A model generated the notes under the pieces. That model had not been told where the DNA came from. It ran no database searches and saw only the letters and a program-made list of their open reading frames with translations. Shown piece after piece: positions 34,874 through 42,945 of a stretch of 55,005 nt of DNA; the stretch's first letter is position 1; each line of letters begins with the position of its first letter. The position numbers and the translations under genes are program-made. This DNA comes from Deltaproteobacteria bacterium (GTDB lineage: Bacteria > Myxococcota > B64-G9), in assembly GCA_019307065.1 (NCBI GenBank), contig JAFDKH010000026.1, positions 1 through 55,005 on the forward strand, in the 5' to 3' direction.

Positions 34874-37318
34874 TTACCTGAATTCCCGAAGGACGCCGGC
34901 CATTTCGAGCAGGCGATCGGCGACCAGGCGATTTATCGTTCCCCTGGGATAGATACCCTGCTTGTTTGGCCGGCCGGCTTTGAGGCCGGTCAGAATTTCC
35001 ATGCCTTCATCGATATTTGAAATCGAGTAGACGTGAAAACGATTTTTGCGAACTGCCGCGATGACTTGCTCGTTGAGCATCAGATGCGGCAGGTTGGCGG
35101 ACGGGATGATGACCCCTTGTTGACCGGTCAGCCCGCGAGTGTGGCAGATATCAAAAAAACCTTCGATCTTGTGGTTGATACCGCCAATCGGCTGGATGTC
35201 TCCCTGCTGGTTGATCGAACCGGTAACCGCGATACCCTGATTTAGAGGAAGATCGGCCAGGCAGCTCAAGATGGCGTATATCTCGGTCGAAGAAGCGCTG
35301 TCTCCGTCTATTTCGGTGTAGCTCTGTTCGAAACACACACTGGCGTCGAAAGCCAGTGGCAACTTGCGGCCGAAACGATTGTTCAAGAAACCGGATAGAA
35401 TGTAGACGCCTTTGTCATGGATGGCCCCGGACAAGCCTGACTCGCGTTCGATATTGAGAATGCCCCCGCGCCCGACTCCGACCGAGGCGGTAATACGACA
35501 GGGCTTGCCGAAAGAGTAATCACCCAGATCAAAGACAGCCAACCCGTTGACTTGACCTGTCCGACTGCCCGAAGTGGTTACCATGACCACATCGCGCTCG
35601 ATATCTTCGCGATACTTTTCTTCGGCCAGGTTGAAACGTTTGCGGCGCTGTTCGAGAGTGCGGGCAACTTCTTTGGGCGATACCGTTCGTTGATTGGCAC
35701 GGGCCGCCCAGTAGCTGGATTCTCTTAGCAAGTCGGCTATTAATCTGAATCGGGTAGTTAACTTGGTTTGATCTTCGACGTCACGGATGGCTTCTTCTAA
35801 GAGCACGGCGATTGCATTGCGATTGGGCGCCAGCAAATCTTCTTCGACGACGACTCGCTGAATGAAGGCCATGAATTTTTCCAGGTTCGAACTCGAGTAA
35901 TCCATAGTGGTGTCAAATTCAGCCTTGACCTTGAAGATCTTTTTGAAATCGGGTTCGGTCAGGTAAAGCGTACGGTAAAGCTCATCGTCGCCGTGCATGA
36001 TGATCTTGACATCCAGCGGAATAGGGTCGGGTTTCAGGGCGGATGTTATCATGGCCATCGGACCTTCGGGCGGTCTGATTTCGAGATGTCCGGTCGAAAG
36101 AGTCTGTTTGAGAATTTTCCAGGAACCCGGTTCGATCAGCAGGTCCTCGCACTTGACCATCAAGAAACCGCCGTTGGCGCGCAACAACGCGCCTCCCCGA
36201 ATGTTCATGAAATCGGCTTCGGGTCGTCCGGCATCATCGAGCGTTCGTTCGATGGTTCCCAGCAGGCGAACCAAACTCGGCGATGGTTCGAAAACGACAG
36301 GACAGCCTTTGTGGCGGGCATTGTTTAGAATGACGTTCACCTGAAACAAAGCCAGCGGGTCCGGGGCAGACTCGCCGGGCGGCTGATAAGTTCGGCCATC
36401 TTCGTCGCAGGTTTCTTCCTGGCGGTGTACCAGGTAGGGGATTCTGTCCAGAAGAGCCTCTTGAACTTCGTCGATGAAATCCTGAATTGCCTCGTCTTTG
36501 AATTGTTCACTCAGATCTTCGATTAGTGAGTCGGTTACCAGCCCGCCGGCATGCCGGTCGATGCTTTCCATGCGGCTGGTCAGTTCCCTGGCCAGGTTGC
36601 GGGTTCGGCGGCCGACTTGTTCCATTTCCGTTCGCAGTTCCTGGTGACGCTTGGCCAGTTGTTTGAAGCGCTTGCGAGTGACCTTGCCGCTGGCAACTTG
36701 CTCTTCCAGGGCGGCTAGCGGCTGCGGCTCATCATTGATGACCGGCAGAACGTCGTGTTCGACCGAGGGCCCGCTCTGGAGTTCAACAATGGTGAACTTT
36801 GCCCGACGGACTTTGTCCTGAAAAACCGAAACCAGCTCGTGTTCCTTCTTTTGAAACTCGTTCAATACTCGATCGCGATCTTTCTGGCTGGCCTCGGTTG
36901 CTAAAGCGGCCGGAAGTTCGCGCTTGATTGACTTGACCAGCTTGTCCATGGCCTTTTTCAGGCGCAGGCCCTCGCCGGGTTTGAGCACCAGCAAATGGGG
37001 GCTGTCAGGTTCGACGAAGTTGTGGACGTAGACGTAATCCTTTAAGGGTTTGCGGGGGTGCTTGAAGTCCGCCAGGACGTGCTTGGCGGTGGTCATTTTG
37101 CCGGACCCGCCCGGCCCTGAGACGAATACATTGTAACCCGGGCTCTCCAGGTAGAGGCCCATTTCCAAAGCTTTAATTGCTCTTTCCTGGCCGATTATGT
37201 GTGTGCGGTGTTTGGCGTAAGCTTTGCTGGCCGGCAGGCTGCGCGGATTGACTCTGAAACGCAACTTTGACAGTGGCACCCGGAGCTTTTTGTTGGTGGT
37301 CGACTTCTTTGGTGGCAT
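34874..37318 (-). CDS. Lon-family ATP-dependent protease (LonB/YcbZ-like)
   Basis: An 814-residue AAA+ protease. The N-terminal AAA_32-type region has Walker A VSGPGGSGKMT (~64-74), and a long helical insert with coiled-coil character (~120-270) follows. The C-terminal S16 protease domain has the catalytic Ser in DGDSASS and Lys in GGINHKIEGFFD. This is the family with the protease domain fused to a nonclassical AAA module, not canonical Lon. It degrades or processes proteins in the cytoplasm. GGGAGG precedes the ATG. It converges on the Cys-rich lipoprotein gene and diverges from the broken dehydrogenase gene. Confidence 0.92.
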   Translation of the reverse strand: MPPKKSTTNKKLRVPLSKLRFRVNPRSLPASKAYAKHRTHIIGQERAIKALEMGLYLESPGYNVFVSGPGGSGKMTTAKHVLADFKHPRKPLKDYVYVHNFVEPDSPHLLVLKPGEGLRLKKAMDKLVKSIKRELPAALATEASQKDRDRVLNEFQKKEHELVSVFQDKVRRAKFTIVELQSGPSVEHDVLPVINDEPQPLAALEEQVASGKVTRKRFKQLAKRHQELRTEMEQVGRRTRNLARELTSRMESIDRHAGGLVTDSLIEDLSEQFKDEAIQDFIDEVQEALLDRIPYLVHRQEETCDEDGRTYQPPGESAPDPLALFQVNVILNNARHKGCPVVFEPSPSLVRLLGTIERTLDDAGRPEADFMNIRGGALLRANGGFLMVKCEDLLIEPGSWKILKQTLSTGHLEIRPPEGPMAMITSALKPDPIPLDVKIIMHGDDELYRTLYLTEPDFKKIFKVKAEFDTTMDYSSSNLEKFMAFIQRVVVEEDLLAPNRNAIAVLLEEAIRDVEDQTKLTTRFRLIADLLRESSYWAARANQRTVSPKEVARTLEQRRKRFNLAEEKYREDIERDVVMVTTSGSRTGQVNGLAVFDLGDYSFGKPCRITASVGVGRGGILNIERESGLSGAIHDKGVYILSGFLNNRFGRKLPLAFDASVCFEQSYTEIDGDSASSTEIYAILSCLADLPLNQGIAVTGSINQQGDIQPIGGINHKIEGFFDICHTRGLTGQQGVIIPSANLPHLMLNEQVIAAVRKNRFHVYSISNIDEGMEILTGLKAGRPNKQGIYPRGTINRLVADRLLEMAGVLREFR

Positions 37319-37348
37319 ACAAACCTCCCGAAAATTACTTCTTTTTGC

Positions 37349-37377
37349 AAGCTACAGCTCGAAAGGTGTGCTGTCAA
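37349..37377 (-). promoter_or_regulatory. Probable promoter of the Lon-family gene
   Basis: On the minus strand TTGACA (37377-37372), a 17-base spacer and a weak TAGCTT (37354-37349) give a start near 37342, 24 bases before the ATG. Confidence 0.35.
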
Positions 37378-37452
37378 CGAATTGGGCCAAGAGATCTTGA
37401 GTGTTGCTTAAGTATTCAAAGCATGTCTTTTTAGACAACAAGGAGGTCGAAC

Positions 37453-38106
37453 ATGGATTTGGGAATAAAAAACAAAGTTGCCCTGGTGGCTGCATCGAGT
37501 ACCGGCCTGGGAAAAGAAGTCGCCCATTGCCTGGCACAGGAGAAGACCCGCCTGGCAATTTGTGCCCGCACGGCCGGCCCGCTTTCTGAAACCGCCGAGT
37601 TGCTCAAGGGTTTGGGCGCCGAAGTCTTGTCACAAACTTGCGACCTGACCGACGAAAAACAAGTCGACGATCTGGTTGGCAAGACAGTTGAGCACTACGG
37701 CGGGCTCGACATCCTGGTGGTCAATTGCGGCGGTCCTCCGGCGGGGCAGTTTCTCGATCATTCGGTCGAAACCTGGCGTGAGGCGGTCGAACTGAACTTA
37801 ATGAGCGCGATCTTTTTATGCCGAGCGGCGGCCAAGCACATGCTCGTCAAAAAATGGGGTCGGATTGTCCTGATGACATCCATTTCGGTAAAGCAACCGA
37901 TCGACGGCTTGATTCTTTCCAACAGCGTACGTGCGGCCGTAGTCGGATTGGGAAAATCTTTAGCCAGTGAGTTCGGCCCGCAGGGCGTCTTGCCCGGCCG
38001 AGTTCGGTCCGCTGGTGGCCTTCTTGTGCTCAGAAAAAGCCGCCTATATGACCGGCACGGCGATCGCTATCGACGGCGGCTTGAGTCGCGGGTTGCTGTA
38101 GATTAG
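37453..38106 (+). pseudogene. Short-chain dehydrogenase/reductase broken by an internal deletion
   Basis: The first ~180 codons encode a normal SDR N-terminal part: a VALVAASSTGLGKEVA nucleotide-binding loop, the VVNCGGPP motif and MTSISVKQPIDGLILSNSVRAAV, where the usual YxxxK is replaced by SNxxR, as in a recognised FabG-like subfamily. At 37993, directly after GPQGVL, the frame changes: the last 35 codons (37997-38101, frame shifted by +1) read AEFGPLVAFLCSEKAAYMT ... IAIDGGLSRGLL, the normal SDR C terminus. About 45-50 residues that usually lie between (the NxxxPG...T...IPLGRxGxP segment) are absent. The 217-residue open frame therefore ends in an out-of-frame tail. AAGGAGG precedes the start. 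The gene looks non-functional. Confidence 0.8.
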
Positions 38107-38141
38107 CCATAAACGATCTATTCATATTTTGTTCAAAATTA

Positions 38142-38170
38142 TTGCCATTAAGCTACTTATTGGCTAGAAT
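38142..38170 (+). promoter_or_regulatory. hipBA promoter, probably producing a leaderless transcript
   Basis: TTGCCA (38142-38147), exactly 17 bases, and TAGAAT (38165-38170). Transcription would begin about 3-4 bases before the hipB ATG at 38181, leaving no room for a ribosome site; none is visible. A partial dyad GGCTA-N5-TAGTCC (38162-38177) overlaps the -10 box and could be the HipB operator. Confidence 0.5.
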
Positions 38171-38180
38171 ATAGTCCATT

Positions 38181-38501
38181 ATGGCTCGAAAGACTACAGT
38201 CCAACTCCCCGCCCTAAAGCGCATCTTGGAGGAGCTAGGAGAAAATATTCGTCTGGCCCGACTTCGTCGAAAGCTCTCGGCCCAGCTCGTTGCAAAACGC
38301 GCCGGCATGTCACGCACGACCCTTCGAGCTATTGAGAAAGGCGAGGCTGGTGTGACCATTGGAGCCTACGCTAACGTTTTGCAATGTCTGGGGCTCGAGA
38401 AGGACCTGGCACTTATTGCTCTCGATGACGTCCTGGGGCGCAAGCTCCAGGATGCCGGGCTTCTAACCAGATCTCGTGCGCCGAAGAGGAAGCGTTCATG
38501 A
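38181..38501 (+). CDS. hipB: HipB-like antitoxin (XRE-family HTH)
   Basis: A 106-residue protein with a helix-turn-helix at ~17-75: LGENIRLARLRRKLSAQLVAKRAGMSRTTLRAIEKGEAGVTIG. It is followed by hipA with a 4-base overlap. Known HipB proteins bind HipA and repress the operon. There is no ribosome site before the ATG, and the predicted transcript begins almost at the start codon. The C terminus (RSRAPKRKRS) is basic. Confidence 0.88.
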   Translation: MARKTTVQLPALKRILEELGENIRLARLRRKLSAQLVAKRAGMSRTTLRAIEKGEAGVTIGAYANVLQCLGLEKDLALIALDDVLGRKLQDAGLLTRSRAPKRKRS

Positions 38502-39772
38502 GCGATAGCGCCCAACGTATCATTGAAGTTTGGGCGGACTGGGTCGGACTCGGCGGTCCCACGTTCATGGGGACATTGTTTGCAACGCCCTCTCGCGGCA
38601 AGGAGATCTTCTCGTTCGAGTATGACTCCGATTGGTTGGCTGGGCCTCACCTGCAGAGTCTAGATCCCGCTCTGAATCTTTACGAAGGTCCTCAATATGT
38701 GCCAACCGACCACAACAATTTCGGCGTGTTTTTGGATTCGTGTCCTGATCGTTGGGGGCGTGTTCTCAGACGTCGCCGCGAGGCACAACTGGCGCGTGAC
38801 GAAAATCGAAAAGAACTAAAGCTTATGGAGTCGGATTACCTTCTGGGGGTTCATGACAGTCATCGCATGGGTGCCTTGAGGTTTCGCAAGACAAAGAACG
38901 GCCCCTTTCTCGACGACAATCAGTACCTGGCTTCCCCGCCATGGACCTCGTTGCGTGAGCTCGAACGAATCAGCCTGCAACTGGAGCGAGAGGATGCTGC
39001 CGATGATCCAAACTACGCGAAGTGGCTGCGTATGCTGATTGCACCCGGTGGATCGCTCGGCGGGGCAAGGCCAAAAGCCAGCGTTATTGATGACAAGGGG
39101 TCTTTGTGGATCGCTAAGTTTCCGAGTCGACGAGACGATGACGACGTAGGTGCCTGGGAAGGTGTCGCCCATGAACTGGCCAGGCGTGCAGGCGTGCAAA
39201 CCGCCGCCACTCAGACACGCAAATATGGCAGTCAGCAGCATACCTTTTTAACAAAGCGCTTTGACCGAAACAGCGATGGCGGTCGACTGCATTTCGCATC
39301 AGCCATGACGCTCTTGCAGCGTAGCGATGGTGACGATGCCGGGTCCGGCGTCAGCTACCTGGAGTTGGCTGAGCTGATCATAAAATCGGGATCTCAAACC
39401 GACCACGATCTCGAAGAGCTGTGGAAACGCATTGTCTTCTTCATTTGCATATCCAACACAGATGACCATCTACGAAACCACGGATTCCTACTCGAGCCGT
39501 CAGGATGGTCGCTGGCCCCAGCCTACGACATAAATCCCAACCCCCATGGTGCTGGACTGCGGCTCAACATCTCCGAGACCGACAACACGCAGAACTTGGA
39601 TTTGGCACTGGAGGTTGCCAGCTATTTTCGTGTCAGTGACTCGCACGCCAGCGAGATCGTCAACAACATCGTTTCAGTGATTGCCCATTGGCCAGATGTT
39701 GCCAAAGCTTATGGCATTCGAAAAAGCGAGCAGGAACTTATGGCGTCAGCCTTCGACCTCGCGCATTCATGA
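38498..39772 (+). CDS. hipA: HipA-like Ser/Thr kinase toxin
   Basis: A 424-residue HipA-family kinase. The N-terminal HipA domain (couple_hipA-like, ~10-105) is followed by the kinase fold with the glycine-rich loop GGSLGGARPKA (~183-193), the catalytic loop NTDDHLRNHGF, and the metal-binding AYDINPNP. In E. coli, HipA phosphorylates glutamyl-tRNA synthetase; the target of this enzyme is unknown. The start overlaps the hipB stop by 4 bases, with GAGGAAG upstream. It converges on the AgmX-like gene with 5 bases between. The pair lies right after the deleted dehydrogenase gene, a common type of site for mobile modules, but no integrase is seen. Confidence 0.92.
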   Translation: MSDSAQRIIEVWADWVGLGGPTFMGTLFATPSRGKEIFSFEYDSDWLAGPHLQSLDPALNLYEGPQYVPTDHNNFGVFLDSCPDRWGRVLRRRREAQLARDENRKELKLMESDYLLGVHDSHRMGALRFRKTKNGPFLDDNQYLASPPWTSLRELERISLQLEREDAADDPNYAKWLRMLIAPGGSLGGARPKASVIDDKGSLWIAKFPSRRDDDDVGAWEGVAHELARRAGVQTAATQTRKYGSQQHTFLTKRFDRNSDGGRLHFASAMTLLQRSDGDDAGSGVSYLELAELIIKSGSQTDHDLEELWKRIVFFICISNTDDHLRNHGFLLEPSGWSLAPAYDINPNPHGAGLRLNISETDNTQNLDLALEVASYFRVSDSHASEIVNNIVSVIAHWPDVAKAYGIRKSEQELMASAFDLAHS

Positions 39773-39777
39773 TCAAC

Positions 39778-40482
39778 CTACTCGCTCTTTCCCTCGTCCG
39801 GTTTTGAATTCCTCAAGACGAAGGGATAGTTGACCGTCACCCGGCCGCCGCCCTCGGGGGCCTTGATCTTCAAAGCGTACATGGTTTCTCTAAAACACTC
39901 GTTGAGCATCGGGTTGGCGGCCAGTTCGGAGTCATCGAGTACCTGGCTTTCTTCAACCAGGCCACCGTACTCCTGGTCGGCGATGATGGTGAATCGGACG
40001 GTGATCTTGCCCGCCAGGTTTGGATTCTCGGCCAGGGCCATATGGTAACATTCCTTGATCAAGGGTATGATTTCCTTGATCGACTCCTGGATATATTTTT
40101 TAGAGAGCGAGCCGGGTACCGGCTTTCCTTCGGCTGGGCTTGTTTTGGCGGGCGAGCCGGAGCCTGCCCTGGCGAGCTTGGCCAGCAGGTCGGCCAGCAT
40201 CTTCTGCCGGGATTCTAAGTCGATGGTATTTTTAGGGCGCGGGTAGGCTTTTTTGCGCAGGGCTGTTTTGCGGGCAGGGGACTCGAGTGGGGTCTCGGGC
40301 TGGTTTCGCTCGGGGCCGGCGAGCGTGTCCGCTTGTAGCGGCTTCGAATTGGGAGTGGCCGCCTGGTCAGCTGAAGGTTTAGCCGGTTTTTCGTCCACGA
40401 AATAGTATGCAGCCGTTGCAGCAATCAGGGCTAGTAGCGACAGCGTCACCCAGGTCGAGCCGTGATTCTTGTTTGGTTTCAT
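39778..40482 (-). CDS. AgmX/PglI C-terminal-domain protein
   Basis: A 234-residue protein with one N-terminal transmembrane segment (WVTLSLLALIAATAAYYFV, ~11-29), a Pro/Ala/Lys-rich linker (~30-120), and a C-terminal domain (~130-220) of the AgmX/PglI type: SKKYIQESIKEIIPLIKECYHMALAENPNLAGKITVRFTI ... LNECFRETMYALKIKAPEGGG. This TonB-C-like domain is typical of myxobacterial gliding and outer-membrane proteins. GGGAGT lies before the ATG. It follows the MORN-repeat gene by 19 bases, a probable operon. Confidence 0.85.
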   Translation of the reverse strand: MKPNKNHGSTWVTLSLLALIAATAAYYFVDEKPAKPSADQAATPNSKPLQADTLAGPERNQPETPLESPARKTALRKKAYPRPKNTIDLESRQKMLADLLAKLARAGSGSPAKTSPAEGKPVPGSLSKKYIQESIKEIIPLIKECYHMALAENPNLAGKITVRFTIIADQEYGGLVEESQVLDDSELAANPMLNECFRETMYALKIKAPEGGGRVTVNYPFVLRNSKPDEGKSE

Positions 40483-40501
40483 TTATACTCCCGGCCGAAA
40501 C

Positions 40502-40951
40502 TTATCGGCGGCCGTGTTTCACCACGTACCAGGAGCGGGTCAGCACCGACCAGCGGTATTTTTCGACAACCTCGCCATCTTGGTACTCGGTGCGGGTAAT
40601 CGGCTGTCCATTGTCGAGCCAACTGGTAAAGGTTCCGACCCGGACCCCGTTCTCCCAGTATCCCTCTTTGGCAGCTTGGCCGTTTTTGTGCCACTGCTTG
40701 AACAAGCCGTGTTGCTGCAATTTCTTGTTGTGGCGGACCTCCACCGAGATATTCCCGTTTTCGAAGTACTGGGTGACTTTGGTCGACCCGTCGGTGAATT
40801 TCGTCAGGATCATTCGGGCGCTGCCGTCGGGCCACTCCCGCTTAACGGTCTCGGAAGCTATTGTCTTTCCGTCGTCCTCGTCCGCATGAGCCGCAAGGCC
40901 GACAGTCGTCGCGATGACCAGCGCTAGAATACAGATTGCTCGTTTGCTCAT
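40502..40951 (-). CDS. Exported MORN-repeat protein
   Basis: A 149-residue exported protein. The start at 40951 is set by GAGGGAAC just upstream and by a signal peptide (MSKRAICILALVIATTVGLAAHA); an upstream in-frame ATG at 41023 has neither. The mature part carries MORN-type repeats: YFENGNISVEVRHNKKLQQHGLFKQWHKNGQAAKEGYWENGVRVGTFTSWLDNGQPI. In databases such proteins are often called YwqK-family antitoxins, but there is no toxin beside it, and it is exported. A structural role at the envelope, together with the AgmX-like protein encoded 19 bases downstream, is more likely. Confidence 0.8.
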   Translation of the reverse strand: MSKRAICILALVIATTVGLAAHADEDDGKTIASETVKREWPDGSARMILTKFTDGSTKVTQYFENGNISVEVRHNKKLQQHGLFKQWHKNGQAAKEGYWENGVRVGTFTSWLDNGQPITRTEYQDGEVVEKYRWSVLTRSWYVVKHGRR

Positions 40952-41117
40952 GTTCCCTCCTCGTGATCGATTCTTGACGATCGGAACCACGTGAAGTTGT
41001 AAACCTGCGGACAGTTTTATCACAAATGGCTACCTGGGTGTGTAAATTGAAGGTAAACATGGAATTGGTCCGGCAGGCAGCCTGGGCCGGCGCTTATCTG
41101 TAGTAGTTTCGCAGTTG

Positions 41118-42884
41118 TCAGTCTTCGGTGACTACGATGCTGTCGATCCAGGCGCAGTCTTCGTACTCGGTCATGTTGACGTCTTTTACGTACTTGAATT
41201 CGATTTCGGTTGTGCCGGCCGGGATTGAGACACTGGCTTGTCTCCATATGTGGTCGGGGTCGCTAGTAGTCAGGGCGAACTTGTTCTCGTCCAGGACGGC
41301 GCCGTCGATGAAGACACCCAGGTAATCCCAGATTGTGTCGTAGTTGTCCTCGGTTTCCACCCAGTACCAAAAGGTCATAGTCGAATTCTGCGAGATGGTC
41401 AGATTAACCAGTAACCCGCTGTGTTCGTTGCCACCCGGTGGATCGTTATCGGTCCGGGGCTCCTTGCTGTCGGGCGTAGTAGATTCCGGGGTACCGAGCC
41501 TGGCCGAATAGATACCCTGCTGGACCTTGTCGTATGTCCCCGTGTCGTCGACCAGCAAGGGGTCGACCGCGTTGTCGGCGCTCATGACCCAGCTGTTTCC
41601 GGAGTCCAAGCCGGTCAGCGTTCCGTCGCCTTCGAAGTTTTCCGAAAAAACTTCGACCGCAGGGGAAGTGGCGCTGACCTGAAGAGTAAATGTGAACGGA
41701 TCTTCACCGCTGTCGGGATCGTTGTTGTCGATCGAGAAGGTCGCAGAATAAGAGGTTTCCGAACCGTCGGGCGTTACGGTTGCCGTGAATGTGTCCTGGC
41801 CGGCGGCTACGATCGTGGCCGCATCCGGTTGATCGGTTATGGCGATTGGATCAGAAGTGCTGATAACAACAAAATCGGGCGCTGCTCCTTCGAGAGTCAG
41901 GCTGGCGTCTCCGATGTTTTCGATGGTGAAGACGAAAGCGGCCGGGCCGCCGTCTTTGTCGATCTCGAGTTGCAGGGTAGCGCCGCTCATTAGATTTGCC
42001 AAATCGGGGTCTTTCAGGTTGATCTCGGGCCCGTTGATCTCGCCATTGACCGTCAGGCTGAAAGTTCCTCCCTCGGAATACTCACCACCCCAGTCGGCCA
42101 CCTCGACGTAAAATGCACTCCCCTGGGCCGTCAGGGTCTTGCTTCCCGGTCCCTCGATGAAGTAATCATCGACATGGCTGCCATAGAATTCTCCAGCTTC
42201 GTCATAGGCGACGTTGACGTAGGCGTCGGCCGTGCCGTCGGCGTAGACGATCTCGTATTCGCTTCCGGCCACGGCATCGAATCGATAAAGAATGTTGCCG
42301 TGCTTGTTGACCGGGCCGGTCTGCTCGACGCCGATCGCGGCAATTTCCGCGAAGACGGCCATCAGATCTTTATCTGCATTCATGGTGATTGCGTAAGTAT
42401 CGTCTCCATTGTCTACGACATCGGCCCGATCGAACCCCAGCCAGAAAGGAAACATGTTGTTCTGACCGGGCACTGGGGTCAGCGTCACAGTCGCACCGGT
42501 TGCAAAAGTGGGATAAGTATCGGGATCGAAGTTGACTTCTCCGTCATTATTGGACGAAAACAGCCACATGGTCAGCTCCTTGGTCGCTGTATTCTCGTCA
42601 CCACCTGTATCAGCTCCTGTATCAGCTCCGCCGTCGGCACCTGAATCAGCTCCGCCGTCGGCACCTGTGTCACCACCATCACTGGCACCCGGATCGCCGA
42701 CCAGGTCTCCGGCGTCCACTCCTCCATCTTCAGCGTCGCTGATATCCCCGTTGTTTCCGGCATCGCCGTCATTCGAATTGCCGTCTAGCCCGGCATCGTT
42801 GTCGCCGGAACCCGAAGAACAAGCAGGTATAATGAATAATATTAATAGCGAGACAGATAGGATTATCAGAAGTTTTCTGATCAT
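41118..42884 (-). CDS. Multidomain surface lipoprotein
   Basis: A 588-residue lipoprotein; the second of two ATGs is preferred because GGGAGA is 6 bases before it. The signal ends in the lipobox IIPAC, followed by a Gly/Asp/Ala-rich linker (~25-100). Next come an InlB-repeat-like segment (~105-180, DTYPTFATGATVTLTPVPG), a PPC-like domain (~185-280, GNILYRFDAVAGSEYEIVY), a choice-of-anchor D-type Ig domain (~285-400, FTIENIGDASLTLEGAAPDF) and a C-terminal MAM/lectin-like beta-sandwich (~405-588, FSENFEGDGTLTGL). All are binding folds; no enzyme motif is seen. The 166-base gap upstream of 40951 shows nothing convincing beyond a weak GC-rich dyad. Confidence 0.82.
   Translation of the reverse strand: MIRKLLIILSVSLLILFIIPACSSGSGDNDAGLDGNSNDGDAGNNGDISDAEDGGVDAGDLVGDPGASDGGDTGADGGADSGADGGADTGADTGGDENTATKELTMWLFSSNNDGEVNFDPDTYPTFATGATVTLTPVPGQNNMFPFWLGFDRADVVDNGDDTYAITMNADKDLMAVFAEIAAIGVEQTGPVNKHGNILYRFDAVAGSEYEIVYADGTADAYVNVAYDEAGEFYGSHVDDYFIEGPGSKTLTAQGSAFYVEVADWGGEYSEGGTFSLTVNGEINGPEINLKDPDLANLMSGATLQLEIDKDGGPAAFVFTIENIGDASLTLEGAAPDFVVISTSDPIAITDQPDAATIVAAGQDTFTATVTPDGSETSYSATFSIDNNDPDSGEDPFTFTLQVSATSPAVEVFSENFEGDGTLTGLDSGNSWVMSADNAVDPLLVDDTGTYDKVQQGIYSARLGTPESTTPDSKEPRTDNDPPGGNEHSGLLVNLTISQNSTMTFWYWVETEDNYDTIWDYLGVFIDGAVLDENKFALTTSDPDHIWRQASVSIPAGTTEIEFKYVKDVNMTEYEDCAWIDSIVVTED
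42621..42668. repeat. 24-bp tandem repeat in the lipoprotein linker
   Basis: Two adjacent 24-base units, 42621-42644 and 42645-42668, match at 23 of 24 positions; a partial half unit precedes them at 42609-42620. They encode the GADGGADS-type linker of the lipoprotein. Tandem units in such linkers can change in number by slippage, altering the distance of the domains from the membrane. Confidence 0.6.
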
Positions 42885-42945
42885 CATGCTTCTCCCGATC
42901 TTGAGAATATGGAAAAGTAACCTCCGGCTACATCGGGGAGGCTGG

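Noticed and set aside
41050-41100. Terminator-like dyad CCGGCAGG...CCTGGGCCGG after the MORN-repeat gene
   Set aside because: Two-base bulge and no T-run on the strand that would need it.
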